A stretch of 34,667 nucleotides of DNA from an uncultured SAR86 cluster bacterium (lineage in GTDB: Bacteria; Pseudomonadota; Gammaproteobacteria; Magnimaribacterales; D2472). The DNA lies in NCBI GenBank assembly GCA_902541245.1, contig CACBPT010000009.1, positions 1-34,667 on the forward strand, read 5' to 3'. Positions 16,790-25,641 of this stretch are shown here, piece after piece; position 1 is the first letter of the stretch, and every line of letters starts with the position of its first letter. The translations under genes were made by a program, and so were the position numbers. A model generated the notes under the pieces. The model did no database searches, was not told where the DNA came from, and was given only the letters and a program-made list of their open reading frames with translations.

Positions 16790-18013
16790 ATGGATTTAGA
16801 ATACGGGCCAGAATATCAAGACTTCACAAAAGAGGTTCAAAGCTTTTGTAAAAAATATGAAGGGCTATCTTTCATAGATAGTTCAAATAATCCTCTGGGA
16901 AGTTCAGGTGGATCTGGTGGGCCGAAAATGTCTAGGTCTGAATGGCAAAAAATCTTAATTAAGAATGGCTATTTTGCACGTTCAGTTCCTAAAGAATACG
17001 GAGGATATGGTGGCGAAGCAGATATTCTCAGAAGCAGGATTATTGCTGCAGAGTTTTCAAAATCAAAAACTCCAGGAGCAATGGGTGGTCAAGGTATTGA
17101 TATGTTGGTTCCTACATTATTAGAGATGGGTACCGAGGAACAAAAACAAGCCTATATAAAGCCCACACTGCATGGAGAAATGATTTGGTGCCAAGGTTAC
17201 TCTGAACCAAATGCGGGGAGTGATTTGGCAAGTTTACAAACTAAGGGAGAGTTAGTTGGTGATGAATGGGTGATTAATGGTCAAAAAATATGGACCAGTA
17301 CTGCTCAATACTCCCAAATGTGTTTTTGTCTTGTTAGAACTGAACCAGATGCTCCAAAGCACGCTGGAATAAGCTACTTATTGATCCCAATGGATACCCC
17401 TGGCATTGAAATTAGGCCTCTGGTAGATATGACTTTAAATGCTGGATTTAATGAGGTCTTTTTTACAGACGTAAAAATTCCTGCTGGCAATATTGTAGGT
17501 AAAAGAGGTGAAGGCTGGGCCGTTGCAAATGCAACTTTAGGGCATGAAAGAGGCTCCCTGGCTCCACCAGATGCAACCATGAATAGAGTGAATATGTTGA
17601 TGCATCTAATGAAAAAAGAAACACTTGATGGCAAACCGCTAATTGAGCATCCAATTTATCGAGATCGGTTGATGCAAATTCAAGGCAAAGTTTTAGCCCA
17701 ACAATCTCATGCCTTAAGACTGTTATCAGCTAAGCTAAACCCTGGAACTGATGTCAAGATAGGTAAAATGATTCAAAAGCTTACTGGAACAGAGCTTAGA
17801 CATGAATTAGAGGGCCTTGCCATTGATGTGATGGGTGAGATTGGAACCTTATATGAAGATAGTCCTCATCTTAAAAATGATGGTACGTGGCAATTTATAT
17901 ACATGTATTTTCTGGGCCTCATTATCGGCGGAGGTACCAGTCAAATTCAAAAGAATATAATTGCTGAGCGAGGTCTAGGTATGCCCAAAGAACCAAAAGT
18001 AGAGGGAGCATAA
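16790..18013 (+). CDS. Acyl-CoA dehydrogenase, alpha-type subunit (atu-type operon)
   Basis: This is a 407-residue ACAD-family protein. The CQGYSEPNAGSDLASLQTKG segment and QKIWTS match the acyl-CoA/flavin region. The putative catalytic glutamate is Glu253 in GHERGS. No RxQFG or QxxGG motif for FAD adenosine binding is present; the C-terminus reads IIGGGTSQIQ. It begins 13 bases after the crotonase gene, with its partner ACAD one base after its stop. In Pseudomonas AtuD oxidises citronellyl-CoA to geranyl-CoA; this pair is placed to do the equivalent step. Family call is firm, substrate and pairing are inferred. Confidence 0.9.
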   Translation: MDLEYGPEYQDFTKEVQSFCKKYEGLSFIDSSNNPLGSSGGSGGPKMSRSEWQKILIKNGYFARSVPKEYGGYGGEADILRSRIIAAEFSKSKTPGAMGGQGIDMLVPTLLEMGTEEQKQAYIKPTLHGEMIWCQGYSEPNAGSDLASLQTKGELVGDEWVINGQKIWTSTAQYSQMCFCLVRTEPDAPKHAGISYLLIPMDTPGIEIRPLVDMTLNAGFNEVFFTDVKIPAGNIVGKRGEGWAVANATLGHERGSLAPPDATMNRVNMLMHLMKKETLDGKPLIEHPIYRDRLMQIQGKVLAQQSHALRLLSAKLNPGTDVKIGKMIQKLTGTELRHELEGLAIDVMGEIGTLYEDSPHLKNDGTWQFIYMYFLGLIIGGGTSQIQKNIIAERGLGMPKEPKVEGA

Positions 18014-18014
18014 A

Positions 18015-19100
18015 ATGTATTTTGGCTTATCAGATGAACAATCCTTTTTTCAGGATAATGTTAGAAGGTATTTAAAAGAACATGCCACCATAGATAACAT
18101 TAAGCACATTACTAGCGGGGATGAAAAAAATCTTTCTGCAGAGATTCATAAAGGTCTTCTAAATCTTGGAATAAATGGGCTCTTAATTCCAGAAAAATTT
18201 GGTGGTCTAGGTCTGGATTTGCTCTTTGCAGCAGTGGTTTCAGAAGCTTTAGGGGGCGGTGTCGGCCCTACTCCATTTATTGCATCCTATGTCATGGCGC
18301 CTACAGCTATTAAGCATGCGGGTAGTAAATCCCAGCAAGAAAACTATCTTTCAAAAATCGCTACTAATGAATACCGTTTTGGAGTTGGTTTTAGTGAATT
18401 TATAGGCAAAAGAAATGATGCTGGAATTTCTTTTTCGGACAATACATTAAACGGAAGAGCCATGTTTGTACTTGATGCAGATGATGCAACGCATGTATTG
18501 CTAACAGATGAACAAGGTCAAATATTCGTTGTAGATGCAAAATCTGCAAACATAGAAATAGTTAAACTTACAACCGTTGATAAAACTAGACAATATTCAG
18601 AAGTGGTTTGCAACAACTTAGAGGCAGAACTATTAAAAAATTCTTCAGATTCAACAGATCCACTTATCCATGCAATTGATGCCGGCAGGATTATGCTTGC
18701 TGCAGATTCTCTTGGTGCTTCACAAACCATGATTAATAAGGCAGTTGATTATGCTAAGGAACGAAAGCAGTTTGGCAGAGTCATAGGATCATTTCAGGCT
18801 GTAAAGCATATGTGTGCAGAGATGGCTGCTGACCTAGAGCCTTGCTATGCAATGGTTTGGCACGCTGCGCATTGTCATGATAATTCTCCTAATGAGGCGA
18901 GATTAATGGCCTGTCATGCTAAAGCACATGTCTCTGAAATGAGTAAAGGCATATCGAAGAAAGCTACGGAGGTTCATGGCGGCATGGGTTTCACAGACTT
19001 ACTTGGTCTGCATTACTGGTTCAAACGAATTGGATTAAATCGTCAAATTCTTGGGAGCCCAGAACTTGTTCGAGAAGAAGCATACAAAGCACAGATTTAA
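18015..19100 (+). CDS. Acyl-CoA dehydrogenase, beta-type subunit (atu-type operon)
   Basis: The 361-residue ACAD-family protein ends the operon. It keeps ERKQFGRVIGSFQAVKH and EVHGGMGFTD, the FAD-binding motifs absent from the preceding subunit. The catalytic-base position reads IDAGR (Gly224), and the alternative C-terminal position reads ILGSPE, so no base is present at either. It likely forms a heteromer with the gene before it. GAGGGAG shortly before the ATG at 18015 is a strong ribosome-binding site. The stop overlaps that of the convergent DsbA-like gene by four bases. Confidence 0.88.
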   Translation: MYFGLSDEQSFFQDNVRRYLKEHATIDNIKHITSGDEKNLSAEIHKGLLNLGINGLLIPEKFGGLGLDLLFAAVVSEALGGGVGPTPFIASYVMAPTAIKHAGSKSQQENYLSKIATNEYRFGVGFSEFIGKRNDAGISFSDNTLNGRAMFVLDADDATHVLLTDEQGQIFVVDAKSANIEIVKLTTVDKTRQYSEVVCNNLEAELLKNSSDSTDPLIHAIDAGRIMLAADSLGASQTMINKAVDYAKERKQFGRVIGSFQAVKHMCAEMAADLEPCYAMVWHAAHCHDNSPNEARLMACHAKAHVSEMSKGISKKATEVHGGMGFTDLLGLHYWFKRIGLNRQILGSPELVREEAYKAQI

Positions 19101-19711
19101 AGTAAATTTTTTACAATCACTTCTTCTAAAAGATGTAACCTATCATTACCAAAAAACATTCTTTCTTTATAGAAAAATGTAGGTGAGCCAAATCCTCCTC
19201 GCCTAATTAACTCATCAGTATTTTTTATCAATAGATTTTTGGCTTCTTGTGATCTAATAAATTTTTTAAATTCCTCAGTATCTAAATCTGAGTTTTCGGC
19301 AAAGCTTAATAATAAATTTTCTTGACTGATGTCTTTACCCTCACTCCAATATGCTTGAAATACATTATTAGCAAACTCAACCAGTTTGCCTTCTTGATTG
19401 GCAAACAAGCAGCCTCGCATTGCCTTAACGGAATTAATTGGGAATATTTTAGGGAAGCTAATGCTAATTCCTCTAACTTTTGCCCATAAATATAAGTCAT
19501 CATTTGAATAGTTGAGCTTTTGAGGATTGGGATGTTTTCTAAATTTATATACATCTTGATTAACAGAATTAAAAACTCCTCCAACTAAGATTGGCTTCCA
19601 CTCTATTCCTAGCTCATGTTTTTGTGATAATGATACAATTTCAGCGAATGCTAAATATGTCCAGGGGCTTGAACAGTCGAAGTAAAATTCTATATAGTTA
19701 GCTTTCACCAT
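19097..19711 (-). CDS. DsbA-family protein, 2-hydroxychromene-2-carboxylate isomerase-like
   Basis: The ATG at 19711 gives 204 residues, the usual size for this family; the longer reading from 19789 overlaps the start of prc and adds a non-conserved tail. FYFDCSSPWTYLAF at the N-terminus is the kappa-GST/HCCA isomerase signature, with Ser in place of the redox CxxC of DsbA. GGFGSPTFFYKERMFFGNDRL near the C-terminus carries the cis-Pro and FGNDR motif. Family members isomerise aromatic-ring cleavage products with glutathione, but many are of unknown role in organisms without naphthalene catabolism. It is divergent from prc, with 25 bases between the starts. Confidence 0.88.
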   Translation of the reverse strand: MVKANYIEFYFDCSSPWTYLAFAEIVSLSQKHELGIEWKPILVGGVFNSVNQDVYKFRKHPNPQKLNYSNDDLYLWAKVRGISISFPKIFPINSVKAMRGCLFANQEGKLVEFANNVFQAYWSEGKDISQENLLLSFAENSDLDTEEFKKFIRSQEAKNLLIKNTDELIRRGGFGSPTFFYKERMFFGNDRLHLLEEVIVKNLL

Positions 19712-19736
19712 TAATAAATATTGTAAATTAATTATC

Positions 19737-21854
19737 TTGTATAAACAGAAGAAAGCTTTGAGTTTAATAGTAATACTGTTGCTAAGCATTAATATTGAAG
19801 CAAAAATCCAAATACCTGTATCAGCTGAAAAGCAAGAGCTATGTAAGGAAATTTATAAAAAGATGACCGATGAACATTTTTTTAATGAAAAAGACTTGAG
19901 CTCCATTAATTCTGAAATATTTGATGCAATAGTTGATCAGCTAGATTCTCAAAAAATATATTTCACAAAAAATGAAATTAGTTTCTATAAAAAAAAATTT
20001 TTTAAATTTGATAATCCCACAAGTTATCAAAATCAAAACATAAAAGCCTCACTTTGCCCAATAGACTTAAAATCTAAATTTGAATTTATTAACCTATATT
20101 TTAACCGGTTAATCGAGGCAACAAACTATCAACTTAAAGAGATTGCTAAAAAGAATTTTGATTTTACAAAAGAAGAATTCATATTAATTGATTATGATCA
20201 AAAAAAACGAATGAAGACCAAATTTGAGCTTAAGAAAGCTTGGAGGAGTAGGGCAAAAAATGATGTATTAACATCCATGCTTGCTGATAAAGAATTAGAA
20301 AAAGCAATGGAGACTATTGAGAAAAGATATAAAAATAGACTTCGAAGGATCTCTCAAAGAAATGAAGAGGATGTCTTTTCAATTTCTATGAATAATTTAA
20401 CATCTTTTTTTGATCCGCATTCTTCATATTTCTCTCCTAAGTCAGCTGAAGACTTTGAAATGAGAATGAGTTTAAAGCTAGAAGGAATTGGAGCATTGCT
20501 TACAACAGAGGATGATTATCCAACCATTGTAAGTGTTGTGCCCGGTGGTCCAGCTGAAAAAACTGGAAAAATTAATCCAGATGACAAAATAGTAAAGATA
20601 TCTCAAGTTGAGGAATTGAATTCAACTCCAACAGACGTAGTTGGCTGGAGAATAGATGAAGTAGTTCAGTTAATTCGAGGCAAAGCTGGCACCAAAGTTG
20701 AATTAGAAATCATTCCAGGCAAAACCGAGGATTTTAGTGAAAGGAAGTTTGTAACAATCATACGAGAAGAAGTTAAATTAGAAGAACAAGCAGCAAAATC
20801 TAGAGTAATTGAAATTAAAAGAAATTTACAAACAATAAAAGTTGGGATAATAGATTTACCCGCCTTTTATATAGATTTCAATGCTTGGCGAAATAGAGAT
20901 CCAAATTTTAGAAGTAGCTCAAAAGATGTTGAAATGATACTGAGAAAATTTGATGATCAAAGTGTTGATGCTGTCTTGATAGATCTCCGAGGTAATTCTG
21001 GTGGCTCACTTTATGAGGCAAATAAATTAATAGGATTGTTTGTATCTTCTGGGGCAACACTACAAGTAAAAGAAAGTAATGGTAGCGTAAGATCCTGGGG
21101 GGACTACACAGCTAAGCAAGTTTGGAAAAAGCCAATGGCTGTTATGGTTGACAGATATTCCGCTTCAGCTTCTGAAATTTTTGCAGGAGCTATTCAAGAT
21201 TATCAAAGAGGGATAATAATTGGACAAAAGACATTTGGAAAAGGTACGGTCCAAAAATTAGATGATCTCAGCTCAGGACAAATAAAAATTACTGAATCAA
21301 AGTTTTATAGAATCACTGGATCAGGGATGCAAAGTAAAGGCATTAAACCGGATATTACTTTACCAAGTACCTGGGATGTTGAAGAAATTGGTGAAAGTTC
21401 ATTAGATGCAGCCCTTCCGTGGGATGAAATTAAACCAGTGCGTTTCAAAAAATTTTATATGGGGTCATCTTTGATTTCTCAATTAAATGATAGGCATTTA
21501 AAAAGAGTCAATCAAAGCCCAAACTTACAATACATTCTTGATATAAGAAAAAGATATGAAATCCAAAAAAATAAGGAGATGATTTCTTTAAACTTAACAA
21601 ATAGAAAAATTGAAAATAAAGAAAGGGAATTATGGGCTCTAAATGTAGAGAATAAGAGACGAGCCTCTCTTAATTTAGAAACATTTAATTCGTTCAAAGA
21701 AATGGAAAATTATAATGACAATAAAGAAATCAAAGACGATAGAGAAGATTATGAGATAGATATTGATAATGACTATCTTTTAAATGAAAGCCTTCAAATA
21801 CTTTCAGACTATACAGTGCTTGATCAAAACATTTATCTATCTAAAGCAGCGTAA
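19737..21854 (+). CDS. prc: Carboxy-terminal (tail-specific) processing protease Prc
   Basis: This 705-residue S41 protease compares with 682 in E. coli Prc. A signal peptide is visible from the TTG at 19737 (KQKKALSLIVILLLSINIEA), pointing to the periplasm. NLTSFFDPHSSYFSP precedes a PDZ domain (about residues 230-330, with VSVVPGGPAEKTGKI). The catalytic core has YSASASEIFAG with Ser477 and FGKGTVQ with Lys502, spaced as Ser452/Lys477 of E. coli. A basic then acidic C-terminal region of about 130 residues corresponds to the DUF3340 tail. It degrades periplasmic proteins with nonpolar C-termini and adjusts peptidoglycan hydrolases. The TTG start lacks a clear ribosome-binding site, so the first residues are uncertain. 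Confidence 0.92.
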   Translation: MYKQKKALSLIVILLLSINIEAKIQIPVSAEKQELCKEIYKKMTDEHFFNEKDLSSINSEIFDAIVDQLDSQKIYFTKNEISFYKKKFFKFDNPTSYQNQNIKASLCPIDLKSKFEFINLYFNRLIEATNYQLKEIAKKNFDFTKEEFILIDYDQKKRMKTKFELKKAWRSRAKNDVLTSMLADKELEKAMETIEKRYKNRLRRISQRNEEDVFSISMNNLTSFFDPHSSYFSPKSAEDFEMRMSLKLEGIGALLTTEDDYPTIVSVVPGGPAEKTGKINPDDKIVKISQVEELNSTPTDVVGWRIDEVVQLIRGKAGTKVELEIIPGKTEDFSERKFVTIIREEVKLEEQAAKSRVIEIKRNLQTIKVGIIDLPAFYIDFNAWRNRDPNFRSSSKDVEMILRKFDDQSVDAVLIDLRGNSGGSLYEANKLIGLFVSSGATLQVKESNGSVRSWGDYTAKQVWKKPMAVMVDRYSASASEIFAGAIQDYQRGIIIGQKTFGKGTVQKLDDLSSGQIKITESKFYRITGSGMQSKGIKPDITLPSTWDVEEIGESSLDAALPWDEIKPVRFKKFYMGSSLISQLNDRHLKRVNQSPNLQYILDIRKRYEIQKNKEMISLNLTNRKIENKERELWALNVENKRRASLNLETFNSFKEMENYNDNKEIKDDREDYEIDIDNDYLLNESLQILSDYTVLDQNIYLSKAA

Positions 21855-21857
21855 ATT

Positions 21858-22667
21858 ATGAAAATTGTATCTTTTAATATAAATAGCATCAGGGCTCGTC
21901 CTCATCAACTAATTCATCTAAGAGATACCATTGACCCTGATGTAATTGGAATTCAAGAGACCAAAGTAGATGATCCTTTGTTTCCAATTGAAGAAATTCA
22001 AGAAATTGGATATCACCCTGAGTTTTGGGGTCAAAAGGGCCACTATGGCGTAGCTATTCTTAGTAAACAGAAACCTGAAAATGTACAAAAAGGTTTTGAA
22101 GGAGATTCAATGGATGAGCAAAAGAGATTTATTCAGGCTACATTCAAGTGGAAAAGAAAAAAAATTACTATCATGAATGGATACTTTCCTCAGGGAGAAA
22201 ATAGGTCTCATAAAACGAAGTTTCCAAAAAAAATAAAGTTTTATGATGATTTAGAAAATCACATCAAGAAAATTAAAAAGGTTGAAGAAAATATGATTGT
22301 AATGGGTGACTTTAATGTTGCTCCAACAGAATTAGATATTGGAATTGGTGAGCAAAATGCAAAAAGGTGGTTACGCGATGGAAAAACAGCATTTCTTCCA
22401 GAAGAAATAGAAATGTGGAATAAAATTAAGGACTTAGGTTTTATAGATTCATGGAGAAAACAGAATCCCAAAGAAGGATCAATTTTTTCTTGGTTTGATT
22501 ATCGATCAAGGATGTTTGATGATGATCCAAAAAGAGGATTAAGAATTGATCATATTCTATTATCTGAAAATTTAGAGAATGAAATGCTTAAAACAGGGAT
22601 AGACTACTCTGCCAGAGCAATGGAAAAACCATCAGATCATTGTCCAGTTTGGCTGGAATTAAAATAG
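21858..22667 (+). CDS. xthA: Exodeoxyribonuclease III
   Basis: The 269-residue endonuclease/exonuclease/phosphatase-fold enzyme has the usual length of XthA (268). The active-site motifs are all present: SFNINSIRAR (metal-site Asn), GIQETKVDD (catalytic Glu), GDFNVAP, RIDHILL, and SDHCPVWLEL (catalytic His). It cleaves DNA at abasic sites and removes 3' blocking groups in base-excision repair. It starts three bases after the prc stop, so it is probably co-transcribed. It converges on tadA with six bases between stops. Confidence 0.96.
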   Translation: MKIVSFNINSIRARPHQLIHLRDTIDPDVIGIQETKVDDPLFPIEEIQEIGYHPEFWGQKGHYGVAILSKQKPENVQKGFEGDSMDEQKRFIQATFKWKRKKITIMNGYFPQGENRSHKTKFPKKIKFYDDLENHIKKIKKVEENMIVMGDFNVAPTELDIGIGEQNAKRWLRDGKTAFLPEEIEMWNKIKDLGFIDSWRKQNPKEGSIFSWFDYRSRMFDDDPKRGLRIDHILLSENLENEMLKTGIDYSARAMEKPSDHCPVWLELK

Positions 22668-22673
22668 TATTTA

Positions 22674-23141
22674 TTAAGACTGCTTTTTTCTCTTGAATTG
22701 AAAGAATTTTCTAAGAAGATAGGATGATTGCTCATGCATATGTCCTCCACTAAAAAAAACTTTGTGATTAAGTTCACTTTTATCCAGAAATCGGTCAATT
22801 GATTCAATTGCGCCTGTTTTTGGCTCATATGCACCAAAATACAAATTATCTATTCTGGCATCTACTATTGCTTTTGCACACATATGACAGGGCTCTAGGG
22901 TCACGTAGATATCACATCCATTTAATCTATAATTCTTTGTAAATTTACCCGCTTCATTAATCGCAATGATTTCTGCATGAGAGGAAACTGAGTTTTTTGC
23001 TACTACTTGATTAAAGCCTCTGCCGATAATTTTTCCGTCATTTACAACAACTGCGCCTACTGGCACTTCATCATTTCTGAATGCTAACTTTGCCATATTC
23101 ATGGCTTCAGTCATAAAGAGATTTATATTTTTATCAATCAA
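22674..23141 (-). CDS. tadA: tRNA-specific adenosine deaminase TadA
   Basis: The 155-residue cytidine/deoxycytidylate deaminase-fold enzyme has the zinc motifs SHAEIIAI (His ligand and catalytic Glu) and LEPCHMCAKAI (two Cys ligands), plus the N-terminal EVPVGAVVV. It deaminates A34 to inosine in tRNA-Arg(ACG), an essential step for reading CGN codons. Length and the characteristic FGAYEPKTGAIES segment match TadA better than general cytosine deaminases. It follows the nitroreductase gene by 16 bases on the same strand. Confidence 0.94.
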   Translation of the reverse strand: MIDKNINLFMTEAMNMAKLAFRNDEVPVGAVVVNDGKIIGRGFNQVVAKNSVSSHAEIIAINEAGKFTKNYRLNGCDIYVTLEPCHMCAKAIVDARIDNLYFGAYEPKTGAIESIDRFLDKSELNHKVFFSGGHMHEQSSYLLRKFFQFKRKKQS

Positions 23142-23157
23142 TAAACTAAGATATTTC

Positions 23158-23811
23158 TTATAAAAATTTAGCCCAATCTTGCAGCGGCCTTCTTTCTGAC
23201 TTTAATGAGTTAACTGCTGCGGTTTCATCTCTATACCCTATCGCCATACCACAAAATAATATGTCACAATCTTCAGCTTTTACGTACTCAGAAACACTAT
23301 CATGCTTAATTGACCAAGCCTCTTGAGCACAAGTATCTAATCCAGCTTCCTTAGCCAATAACATAAAAGTTTGTAAAAACATTCCTAAATCAGACCATTG
23401 TGGGGGACCCATTTGTCGATCAACAAAGCAGAAAAAGGCACAGGGCGCTCCAAAGAACCTAAAATTTCTCATAACTTGAGCAATTCTAGCGTCCTTATCT
23501 TCTCTCCCAATACCTAAAAGCTCATACATTTGCTCGCCTAATTCATATCTAGACGTTCTATATGGTTCCTTTAATTTCGGAGGGTAAATGTCGTATGCCG
23601 GAACTTCTGGCTGAGTCCAGTTCTCTTGAAACTTGAGAAAATCTTTCATAGAGCTATTATTAATAACAAATATTTTCCAGGGCTGAAGATTGCCTCCGGA
23701 TGCAGCTCTTGAAGACTTTTCCAATAAAACCCTCACAAGATCGTCAGAAACAGGGTTATTTAGAAATGATCTAATTGAAGATCTTGAAAGGACTGCCTCG
23801 GTTACATTCAT
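23158..23811 (-). CDS. Nitroreductase family protein
   Basis: The 217-residue FMN-dependent nitroreductase-fold protein has the N-terminal RSSIRSF, SRAASGGNLQPWKIFVI (flavin phosphate-binding Arg/Ser/Asn), DLGMFLQTFMLLAKEAGLDT (dimer helix), and a C-terminal GMAIGY segment with basic residues. It reduces nitro compounds, quinones or flavins using NAD(P)H. The physiological substrate is not evident. It lies between tadA and the nonulosonate cluster, 77 bases downstream of the latter on the same strand. Confidence 0.9.
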   Translation of the reverse strand: MNVTEAVLSRSSIRSFLNNPVSDDLVRVLLEKSSRAASGGNLQPWKIFVINNSSMKDFLKFQENWTQPEVPAYDIYPPKLKEPYRTSRYELGEQMYELLGIGREDKDARIAQVMRNFRFFGAPCAFFCFVDRQMGPPQWSDLGMFLQTFMLLAKEAGLDTCAQEAWSIKHDSVSEYVKAEDCDILFCGMAIGYRDETAAVNSLKSERRPLQDWAKFL

Positions 23812-23888
23812 GTATTTATTTTATATAAAAGATAAAGTTATTCCCAATTATTGGTAGCTGAAATTTTTACTACTAGATTATTTAATTA

Positions 23889-24581
23889 TTATCTATGTTT
23901 GAGGATAGTCTCGATTTTAGATATATCTTCTTTAGAATCAATATCAATGCTTTTTTCATCATCCATTAAATAAAGTATTGTTTGATTTTGAAGAAATATA
24001 GGGTTGTTTAAAAAAGCTTCTTTGTTAATAACATATATTGCCCCGTTAGGTTTATATGCTTCGGGTAATTCTTGACGATTCATCGATATAAATTGCTTTC
24101 CAAAAGGAGCTTTAAGATACCCATCTTGATTTAAAATAAAAGATTTCAAGATATTATTTTGTGTCTTTTGAACAGAAATTAAGGCATTACAATCTTCAGC
24201 AAGAAATTGCTTGCAAGCCAAATCAATGTCCTTATGATCCCTTAAAGGAGAGGTTGGTTGAAGTAAAACTATATTTTCAAAGTCAAAACCTAAATCATTA
24301 ATTTTTTTAATTGCATCAAGAACAACAAGCTCCATTTTTGCATTATCGGTTGCAAGCATGTCGTCTCTTTTTATTTGAATTACCTCCTGATCAGACGCAA
24401 TTTGTAAAATTTTATTAGAATCTGAACTCACAAAAGTGCTTTCAATGATAGAAGATAATTTGCTGGCATCAATAGTCCATGAAATCAATGGTTTTCCATT
24501 TAAGGGGTGCAGATTTTTGTTTCTAAGCCCTTTTGAATTTTTTCTAGCAGGAATTAAAGAGACAAATTGTTTACTTTTCAT
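23889..24581 (-). CDS. Acylneuraminate cytidylyltransferase-like CMP-sugar synthetase (NeuA/LegF type)
   Basis: The 230-residue nucleotidyltransferase contains LIPARKNSKGLRNKN (CTP-binding loop), RDDMLATDNA, and LLQPTSPLR, hallmarks of CMP-nonulosonate synthetases. Length suits the single-domain LegF/PseF/NeuA type. It activates a nine-carbon alpha-keto acid sugar with CTP, giving the CMP-sugar used by cytoplasmic or membrane glycosyltransferases. It overlaps the upstream PtmE-like gene by 11 bases and is last in the cluster. The sequence does not tell whether the substrate is sialic, legionaminic or another nonulosonic acid. Confidence 0.9.
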   Translation of the reverse strand: MKSKQFVSLIPARKNSKGLRNKNLHPLNGKPLISWTIDASKLSSIIESTFVSSDSNKILQIASDQEVIQIKRDDMLATDNAKMELVVLDAIKKINDLGFDFENIVLLQPTSPLRDHKDIDLACKQFLAEDCNALISVQKTQNNILKSFILNQDGYLKAPFGKQFISMNRQELPEAYKPNGAIYVINKEAFLNNPIFLQNQTILYLMDDEKSIDIDSKEDISKIETILKHR

Positions 24582-25635
24582 TTAAAAAATTAGAAATGAA
24601 GTCTATTTGAGCTCTTTTGTAATCTCCGATCTGTCCAATATCAAGCCAATATTCATATATTGGAAAAGCAGCAACCAAGGATTTTTCTTTTGATATAGTT
24701 TCGTTAATCAGCGAAGGCATATCCATATATAAATCTTTTGGAAAATTTTTTAAAATGTCGCTGTTTAAAACATATATTCCAGCATTTACTTTTGAAGAAA
24801 TTTTTGGCTTTTCGTCAATTGAATCTACATAACTATTTTCAGAAGAAACAACTCCATAAGGAATATCATAATAAAAATTTCTTACGCACATTGTAATTCT
24901 AGCTTTTGAGCTTTGATGGAATTCAATCAGTTGTTTGAAGTTTACCCTAGTCAAGATATCAGCATTCATTACAAAAAAAGGTTCATTGATTTCAGTAGAA
25001 TTTATTAAGCTTAAACATCCCGCAGTGCCAAGAGGATTTGTTTCCTCAATATAATTAATTTTGCAGTCATACCTGCTCCCATCTCCCAAATAATCTTTTA
25101 TCATTTCTGATTTATAGTGAGTTGAAATTATAAATTTCTTATATCCATAAGATAGAAAATTTTGAAGAATAGTCTCAATGATAGGTTTTTCACCAACTTT
25201 TAGGAGTGGCTTTGGGCATTCATCAGTTAATGGCTTCAACCTTGATCCAAAACCGCCTGCCATAAGTACAACAGTATTTTTTTTATCAGTAATAGCTTTG
25301 AAACCATTAGCGTGGATTTCTTTAATTGTGTCATCCTCAAATAGAACTGGAATTGCTTGAAGGTCCTTTTCCAATATTTTGTTTTCTAAGTTAGCTCTAT
25401 CCTCAGAATCATAATACTTTACAAAATTCTTGTGCATTGCGCCTTGGATAGGTTCATCAAGCTCTACACCTTTAAGAATAGCCCTTCTTATGTCCCCATC
25501 CGTAACAGTTCCAATGAGCTTGTTTTGTTCATCTATTACAAAGAGAATCTTAAGCTCTAAATCATTGAGCGCTTTGATAGACGATCTTATGGATAAATTA
25601 TCTAAGATAAGATGTGGATCTGGATTAATTATCAT
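24571..25635 (-). CDS. CBS-domain sugar-1-phosphate nucleotidyltransferase (PtmE-like)
   Basis: Of 354 residues, about 1-115 form a CBS pair (KILFVIDEQNKLIGTVTDGD, and a second repeat). About 120-350 form a nucleotidyltransferase domain with LMAGGFGSRLKPLTDECPKP and FVMNADILTRV. This CBS-nucleotidyltransferase arrangement accompanies legionaminic-type clusters. In Campylobacter jejuni PtmE makes GDP-GlcNAc from glucosamine derivatives for legionaminate synthesis. Here it sits between the NeuC-type and NeuA-type genes, so GDP-linked precursors are plausible. The nucleotide preference (GTP, UTP or other) is not readable from sequence. Confidence 0.85.
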   Translation of the reverse strand: MIINPDPHLILDNLSIRSSIKALNDLELKILFVIDEQNKLIGTVTDGDIRRAILKGVELDEPIQGAMHKNFVKYYDSEDRANLENKILEKDLQAIPVLFEDDTIKEIHANGFKAITDKKNTVVLMAGGFGSRLKPLTDECPKPLLKVGEKPIIETILQNFLSYGYKKFIISTHYKSEMIKDYLGDGSRYDCKINYIEETNPLGTAGCLSLINSTEINEPFFVMNADILTRVNFKQLIEFHQSSKARITMCVRNFYYDIPYGVVSSENSYVDSIDEKPKISSKVNAGIYVLNSDILKNFPKDLYMDMPSLINETISKEKSLVAAFPIYEYWLDIGQIGDYKRAQIDFISNFLNEK

Positions 25636-25641
25636 ATGAAA

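Noticed and set aside
19712-19789. Longer start for the DsbA-like gene
   Set aside because: It would overlap the divergent prc start and adds 26 non-conserved residues before the normal family N-terminus.
23812-23888. A terminator between the nonulosonate cluster and the nitroreductase gene
   Set aside because: Only a weak 5-base stem (CCAAT/ATTGG) with no following T-run on the minus strand is seen.
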